From Quillaja saponaria (taxonomy: Eukaryota; Streptophyta; Magnoliopsida; Fabales; Quillajaceae): a stretch of 64,000 nucleotides of DNA. Below are positions 58,901-64,000 of the stretch, piece by piece (positions within the stretch are counted from its first letter, which is position 1; every line of letters begins with the position of its first letter). The position numbers and the translations under genes are program-made. Below the pieces are notes generated by a model, which saw only the letters and a program-made list of their open reading frames with translations, was not told the origin of the DNA and made no database searches. The stretch spans positions 19,590,350-19,654,349 of the forward strand of contig CM055608.1 of assembly GCA_029379385.1 (NCBI GenBank). The letters are read 5' to 3'.

Positions 58901-60574
58901 CCTGACTCTTGATGCACCTGAAGGGAAATTAATCAAGTTACTTCTGGTTTAGGAATGCTTCACAGAAACATAATGTTTCCAACTAGATGTTCTATGTCAT
59001 GAATCTCATTGTAGGTGTATATAATTGTGACTTAATGAATTCAGTGAAGACTGGAAGCTAAAAAAGTTTTTAAGTACCATATTCTAAAAATGTCAAAAGA
59101 TAATTCTCAAAGCAGTTTATATTAACAGGGAAAGATAAGCAGACATGTTACTAGCAAACAGTGATGCATAAAACATTAAAACCAGTAATTGTTCTTAAAG
59201 GTGACAAATGACTGCGTACTGACAGAAAATTAACATTCTCCAAGCAGGTGTTTCTAGTATCAAGAGCTTCTATAATTTTCAATAAGGGTGTGTCTGAATC
59301 AGCAGAAAAGGGATTTTTTTTTTTTTTAAAGGCTTTATCTTTTATACGAAACTTAAAAATTATCTAGGACTCTTACAGAAACAACCTTCGTCATCCCACC
59401 TAACATTCCAGTTGTACTGCAGCGACTCTTACAGAAACAACCTTCCTCATCCCACTTAACACTCCAGTTGTACTGCAGTGGTCTGGTCAGTCTTCTAAAA
59501 AAAGGCCACTGCAGAGTATCCTGTTGGAAATTATTGTAATTCATAATTTTGACCTTATTTATTTAGAGTCTAGAAATTCTAGAAGATGCATATATTGAAG
59601 AACTAAGAAAATGTCTAGAGTAAGCATGTATGGTTAAAGAGTCCAATGAATGTAATTAATGTTAAAGAATGTTCCAGTCTTCTAGAATCCCCTTAAATAA
59701 GAGTCTCCTGAATCAAGAGTATTGCATTTAAGACTCCTAAGTCCAAAAATACATCCAAGATCAACATTCTATACTGAGAGTCCCCTAAGCATATCTCTTC
59801 TAGGAGGTCCCTATGGCATCATCCATAAATCTGCAATTTCCAAAGAACTACTCACCAAACTCACTCGCACTCACTGACTTACATCTCACATACAGATTTT
59901 ATATGTAGCTTCCTCTGTGCCAACTTTGAAACATATTTTGAAATACCGACAAGTTATAATTATAACTTTTAAGGGGAGGTCCAAAACGCTTCAGATGTCA
60001 TTACGATATTTCCTAGGACACATTCTAGACTTCAACCTGGTGTGGTCATTCCTCTGAATTCTAGTGCTGAATTTGTATGATTCATGTTATCGTGTTGAAG
60101 TATTAACTCAACCAACATGAAACCAGCAACTGATGATAGTTCAATCAAATGATCTTCTAAATGTAACTGATACAAACAGCAAGAAACACAAATCCAACGT
60201 ATAATAAACAGAGGAGATTAAAAAACCCAAAAAGTACCATTGAGAATGAAGTGATTTTGAATAATTTTTCTCACTTTCAGGCTTTCCTTCCAAAACCCAT
60301 CTCTGAGAACCTCCCCCATTTCTTCCACCGTCGCACACGACCTTGCTCCACTGTTTCCCTCATTCCGAGTTGGATCCTCCGACCCAACACTGCCGCTTCC
60401 CGAACTCGATCTGTTTGACACTCCATGTTCGAACTTTCTGGGGAACTCCACGCGGATTTGTGGCTCCAAAGGCCTAATAGTAACCATGAATAGCCCAATA
60501 CCAGTAACCACAGTAGAAATAACGAGTAGTTGTTGCAGGGACAATCGCCTCCTTCTAATGCCACCATACCTCAT
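55907..60574 (-). CDS. Putative Golgi type II membrane fucosyltransferase-like protein, 7 exons, 554 aa
   Basis: Exons (minus strand, first to last): 60238-60574, 58755-58917, 58237-58437, 57910-58155, 56852-56999, 56340-56571, 55907-56244, totalling 1665 bp. Phases join without a stop. All introns are GT-AG except intron 2, which needs a GC donor. The protein has a basic cytosolic start (MRYGGIRRRR), one membrane anchor (about residues 15-32) and a luminal stem, the layout of Golgi glycosyltransferases. FGNEMYKVLTG (about 140), DPDISLHMRM (about 303), LVSDTPS (about 347) and FVDFFLASRAKHAVISGAHR (about 404) match the layout of FUT8/NodZ/O-fucosyltransferase folds. Thus a sugar transfer role in the Golgi is inferred; donor and acceptor are unknown. 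A plain DUF-type protein is the alternative. Confidence 0.8.
58753..58756 (-). other. GC splice donor of intron 2
   Basis: The minus strand reads AACCAG, then GCATAT. Only a cut before GC keeps the frame into the next exon (GQTR then RRYPFEDYISYSN). The nearest GT downstream gives a frame that soon stops. Confidence 0.7.
59368..59479. repeat. Two 56-bp tandem repeats in intron 1
   Basis: GACTCTTACAGAAACAACCT starts at 59368 and 59424. The units are near-identical. They lie within the 1320-bp first intron and have no coding role. Confidence 0.8.
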
Positions 60575-61076
60575 TTTCTCTAACTAATTAGATCTGGAGC
60601 TAAGCTGCATATTCTGTTAGATTGAATGCAATGAGCTGACCTCTACATTTATTTGCCCACACAGCCAAGAGCAACAGTCCGATTAAGTGTTTTGATGGGT
60701 TTGGATCATGTCCATTTTCGGATATGACCCGGTAAAACGAAACCCGACTGTCATTTGTGAATTGTGATTCTCTCTTCTCTAGTGAGCGGGTCAACGGTCA
60801 ACCATTACAAACAGAACCTAACAAACTCTATATTTTCTCCATCTCTATTAAGCCAAAGCCTTTCACAAAATTTATGTCCGTACATTTCCCTTGTCTCTCT
60901 CGCAAACCTGTACACGACTATTTCAATCCCGGAATAAACAAATTTTAAAAAATAAAAATAAAAATTAGAAAATAGTTAAACAGTTAATTCTCCTTTCTGT
61001 TGGCATCCCTTCAAACAACTCATTCTGTCTTTTTTTTTTTCTCCTTTCCGGAGAACAATAAGCCGTTACAATCATA
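60575..61076. promoter_or_regulatory. Divergent intergenic region, possible bidirectional promoter
   Basis: These 502 bp separate the two start codons of divergent genes, so both promoters and 5' UTRs must fit here or overlap. It contains an AT-rich stretch at 60945-60975 and a pyrimidine-rich stretch at 61018-61048 just before the EXO70 start. The small ORF at 60757-60948 is not supported as a gene. Confidence 0.6.
60789..60801 (-). promoter_or_regulatory. Two tandem W-box cores
   Basis: GGTCAACGGTCAA on the plus strand is two TTGACC W-box cores on the minus strand, 7 bp apart. WRKY transcription factors bind this core, often in clusters. Binding here is inferred only. Confidence 0.5.
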
Positions 61077-63167
61077 ATGGGGACGAAGAATCTTTCTGAA
61101 AAATCCGGCAAAGACGATGAGAAAAACAACGCCGGCGAAACTCTCCGTTCTCCGTTACAAGACCCCAAAGAGGTTGATGACAAGAAACCCGCTGACGATA
61201 CAGAGCCAGCAGCGAATACAGAGGGAGAACCTGATGACAAGAAAATGGAACAAGAAATTTCTGCTGAAGTTGAACCAGATTCTCCACCTTTGTGTCTGGA
61301 AAAGGCTTTGGAAGACGTCGACCAGTTTCTGTTAAAGCCGCAGCATAATGCAGAAGAAAACGAGGATGCTTCGTTGGAGATCCCTAAATTCATGGAAAAA
61401 TTCTTGGATCTCGTCGAGGAGAAGATAAAAAAGTACGACACCGGCGAAGACAAACCAAAGTGGAGCGGTGTACCGGAGGAAGATACGGCATTGCTGGTAT
61501 CCGTGGGTCGGATTTCGAAGCTGTTGAAATTGCTCACGGATCAATCGAAATCTTCCTCTTCCTCTTCCTCGGAAGAGAACAACCAAGGAAAGGATTCTTT
61601 GGTCAATCGCATCAGTGTCATTCAACAGCGAGCAATGACGTATTTGGAGGAGGAGTTCAGATTGCTTCTGGAAGATTCACGAATTTCGAACAATTCGGAT
61701 CCCGTTGTTCATGATTCGAAGGGAAAACAAATAGAACAAGACCATTCTGCACAGCCAGATTCGGAACTTGCGGGATCGGAAATGGATAAATTCCCTGGTT
61801 ACTCCGACGATGTCGTTTTAAATCTAAACAAGATAGCAAAAGAGATGATATCAGGTGGATACGAAACAGAGTGTTGCCAGATTTACATCATTTTGAGGAG
61901 GAATGCATTTGAAGAGAGCTTGCAGAAACTAGGCCTCGAGAAGATCAGCATGGACGAGGTTCAGAAAATGCATTGGGAAACATTGGAAAGAGATATAGCT
62001 ACATGGATCAGTACATTCAAGCAAAGTGAACCATTATTCTCCAGCGAACGCAAGCTCGCCGAGTCGGTGTTCGCCGACTATCCATCACTATCAATGAGCC
62101 TCTTCAGCAACCTTGCTCGCGGCGTCGCCATACAACTCCTCAATTTCGCGGAAGGTGTCGCCATGACAAAGCGCTCCGCGGAGAAATTGTTCAAATTCCT
62201 TGACATGTATGAGACTCTTCACGATATCATTCCGCGCATGGACGAATTGTTCCCCGAAGAATGCGCGAATGAGTTGAGGACGGAAACGAACTTGGTTAAA
62301 TCCAGACTCGGCGAGTCGGCGATATGTATATTCTGTGATCTTGAAAACTCAATCAAATCCGACACGGGAAAAACACCTGTTCCCGGTGGTGCAGTTCATC
62401 CTCTCACCCGCTACACCATGAATTATCTGAAATATGCATGCGAGTACAAGGACACACTAGAGCAAGTTTTCAAAACGCATTCCAAGATTGAACGAGCCGA
62501 TTCAACCAGTAGGCCCCACGACGAAGGGGAAAGCTACAATGCCGACTCCTCCAACAACAATCGGGACGAGAATCAATCTCCTTTTTCGGCTCAGTTGACA
62601 AGAGTGATGGAGTTGCTGGACTCTAACTTAGAAGGGAAAGCAAAGGTGTACAAGGACGTGGCCTTGAGCTCTATATTCATGATGAATAATGGGAGGTACA
62701 TCCTGCAGAAGATCAAAGGGTCTCCAGAGATTCACAGCTTGATGGGTGACACGTGGAATAGAAAGAGGTCGTCAGATCTTAGACAGTACCATACGAACTA
62801 TAAGAGAGAGACGTGGAACAAGCTGTTGGGTTGTTTGAGCCATGAAGGTTTGACCCATGGAGGGAAGGTGGTGAAGCCCGTGCTGAAGGAGAGGTTCAAG
62901 AACTTTAATACAATGTTTGAAGAGATACATAAGACACAGAGCACGTGGGTGGTGAGCGATGAACAGCTTCAGTCGGAGCTTCGGGTTTCTATATCGGCAG
63001 TGGTGATTCCGGCGTACCGGGCATTCATGGGAAGGTTTTCACAGTACTTGGACCCTGGGAGACAGTCAGAGAAGTACATAAAGTTTCAACCTGAAGATAT
63101 AGAAACTTACGTTGATGAGCTATTTGATGGGACTCCAGCTACATCCATGGCCAGGAGGAAAACATAA
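61077..63167 (+). CDS. EXO70: EXO70 exocyst subunit, probably EXO70C clade, 696 aa
   Basis: An intronless ORF of 697 codons with stop. EXO70 proteins are rod-like helical subunits of the exocyst, the complex that tethers secretory vesicles to the plasma membrane. The first 70 residues are acidic and low-complexity, followed by LEKALEDVDQFLL and a Ser run at 159-165. The Exo70 domain covers about 250-690, with the conserved GGAVHPLTRYTMNYLKY (about 437-453) and the C-terminal STWVVSDEQLQSELRVSISA, VVIPAYRAFMGRF and YIKFQPEDIETYVDELFDG. The single exon fits plant groups other than EXO70A. The acidic start and the PATSMARRKT end suggest EXO70C, which in Arabidopsis acts in tip growth; clade is inferred. 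First ATG chosen; the CT-rich leader is just upstream. Confidence 0.93.
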   Translation: MGTKNLSEKSGKDDEKNNAGETLRSPLQDPKEVDDKKPADDTEPAANTEGEPDDKKMEQEISAEVEPDSPPLCLEKALEDVDQFLLKPQHNAEENEDASLEIPKFMEKFLDLVEEKIKKYDTGEDKPKWSGVPEEDTALLVSVGRISKLLKLLTDQSKSSSSSSSEENNQGKDSLVNRISVIQQRAMTYLEEEFRLLLEDSRISNNSDPVVHDSKGKQIEQDHSAQPDSELAGSEMDKFPGYSDDVVLNLNKIAKEMISGGYETECCQIYIILRRNAFEESLQKLGLEKISMDEVQKMHWETLERDIATWISTFKQSEPLFSSERKLAESVFADYPSLSMSLFSNLARGVAIQLLNFAEGVAMTKRSAEKLFKFLDMYETLHDIIPRMDELFPEECANELRTETNLVKSRLGESAICIFCDLENSIKSDTGKTPVPGGAVHPLTRYTMNYLKYACEYKDTLEQVFKTHSKIERADSTSRPHDEGESYNADSSNNNRDENQSPFSAQLTRVMELLDSNLEGKAKVYKDVALSSIFMMNNGRYILQKIKGSPEIHSLMGDTWNRKRSSDLRQYHTNYKRETWNKLLGCLSHEGLTHGGKVVKPVLKERFKNFNTMFEEIHKTQSTWVVSDEQLQSELRVSISAVVIPAYRAFMGRFSQYLDPGRQSEKYIKFQPEDIETYVDELFDGTPATSMARRKT

Positions 63168-64000
63168 TAGTTTAAATCAATTTTAAGAAAGAAACACAAA
63201 TATCAAAAGTCGACCAAGGAATGTATAAAAATTAAAAAAAAAAAAAAAAATCAGTTGATTGATGCATTTAGGAGTTTTTTTTTAATTCGTGCAATCTGAT
63301 ATCTGTTAGTGCAATTGTGGTCATGGATTCTTCACTTCTGTTTGTAAACTGGATTCGGGTTAGAGTGATTTTGGGGCTGGGGCCCTTTATGAATTCAAAT
63401 AATCTGATTCTTTTTTTTCTTTTTCTTTTTTTTTTTTTTTAATTCAGTTCGTATAAACTTTCTTTAAATTTTGTCTTTGGTGCATATCTTTTAATTTCTT
63501 CAACTTTCAACATGATATCATATTAATTTTTTTTCTTTTTAAAACTAAATTTGACAATTGTTCCTTGAAAAGATCATTGTTATTTTATCTTTTGGTTTGA
63601 TATTTTATTATTTGCAATTCTACTCAATCATTAGTTCCACAAAAGGAAGACCTTATATGTGTTAGGTGATCGGGCATGTATGGCACTTCGCGTTCTATTG
63701 TTTCCTGCAGGATGTGCACCTCCCGGGCTGGTAAGCGTCCTGGACCTTGTTCGCTCGGGAGGACATGTGTGATCGGAGATGTGTGCTCATTATTTAGAAA
63801 GGCAGGCACTTAGAACATTTGGTAGATGGGTCCTAGGCATGATAGTGCTCTCAGGCCACTGTTTGAGGTGAGAGATAGGGGTGTCCACTATTGGGATTCA
63901 TAGGGTATCTTTTCTAAACGAGATGGAGTTTTGGAGATCACGAGCGACCTTTCATCTTCCCCCAATTATTCAACTTATAATGGATTGTTGGACACCAACT
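63168..64000. other. 3' flank of EXO70, unassigned
   Basis: An A-run (63234-63250) and T-runs (63411-63440) sit in the 3' flank. From about 63620 the base composition rises in GC and the sequence looks unlike the AT-rich flank. It may be the edge of another repeat, but no motif identifies it. The minus-strand ORF at 63624-63809 has no domain. Confidence 0.5.

Noticed and set aside
60965..61537. 190-residue minus-strand ORF opposite EXO70
   Set aside because: Antisense shadow of the EXO70 coding sequence. It is Ser/Phe-rich from the acidic codons read backwards, with no domain.
1..64000. tRNA or rRNA genes
   Set aside because: No cloverleaf with A and B boxes and no rRNA-like block were recognised; the only tRNA-related sequences are retrotransposon primer sites.

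Overview
This is a plant nuclear window, almost certainly from a eudicot. It is AT-rich, carries plant-type Copia, Athila-like Ty3/gypsy, L1, RTE, PIF/Harbinger and MULE-like repeats, and ends in two ordinary plant genes, one with introns and one an intronless EXO70. I cannot name the species. About 55 kb is transposon-derived and only the last 8 kb holds genes that look functional.

Layout. (1) 840-1671: a decayed Copia integrase fragment carrying a small Tourist-like MITE. (2) 1672-32381: a nested stack built on an Athila-like Ty3/gypsy element (plus strand). Its 5' LTR is split by an 8.2 kb PIF/Harbinger-like element (2901-11109) that itself contains a solo LTR (3274-7054). Its primer-binding site is split by a second solo LTR (11457-14197). 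Its protease region is split by a solo LTR of a related Athila family (15698-17082). The end of its integrase is split by a 9 kb Copia element on the minus strand (19965-28990) with a perfect 5-bp target duplication. The right-hand Athila LTR (30836-32381) has Copia integrase sequence on both sides, so it did not arise as a simple 3' LTR. (3) 32382-37996: Copia tail, a CACTA-like non-autonomous element, a long-TIR MULE-like element (about 34996-36360) and the broken 5' end of a pectin methylesterase/invertase inhibitor gene. (4) 37997-46074: a solo LTR on the minus strand, then a complete-ended but dead L1 LINE with 18-bp target duplications. (5) 46075-55906: AT-rich intergenic DNA with a tandem hairpin repeat, a weak Helitron candidate and an RTE-type LINE remnant split by a fourth copy of the same large solo-LTR family. 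(6) 55907-63167: two divergent genes. The minus-strand gene has seven exons and encodes a 554-residue type II membrane protein resembling the fucosyltransferase superfamily. The plus-strand gene is intronless and encodes a 696-residue EXO70 exocyst subunit, probably of the EXO70C clade. Their start codons are 502 bp apart, over a possible shared promoter with two tandem W-box cores.

Every transposon coding region has stops, frameshifts, deletions or insertions, so none should be autonomous. The two genes both belong to the secretory pathway (Golgi glycosylation and exocytosis), but nothing in the sequence shows that they work together. Family names rest on motifs read by eye; no database search was run.
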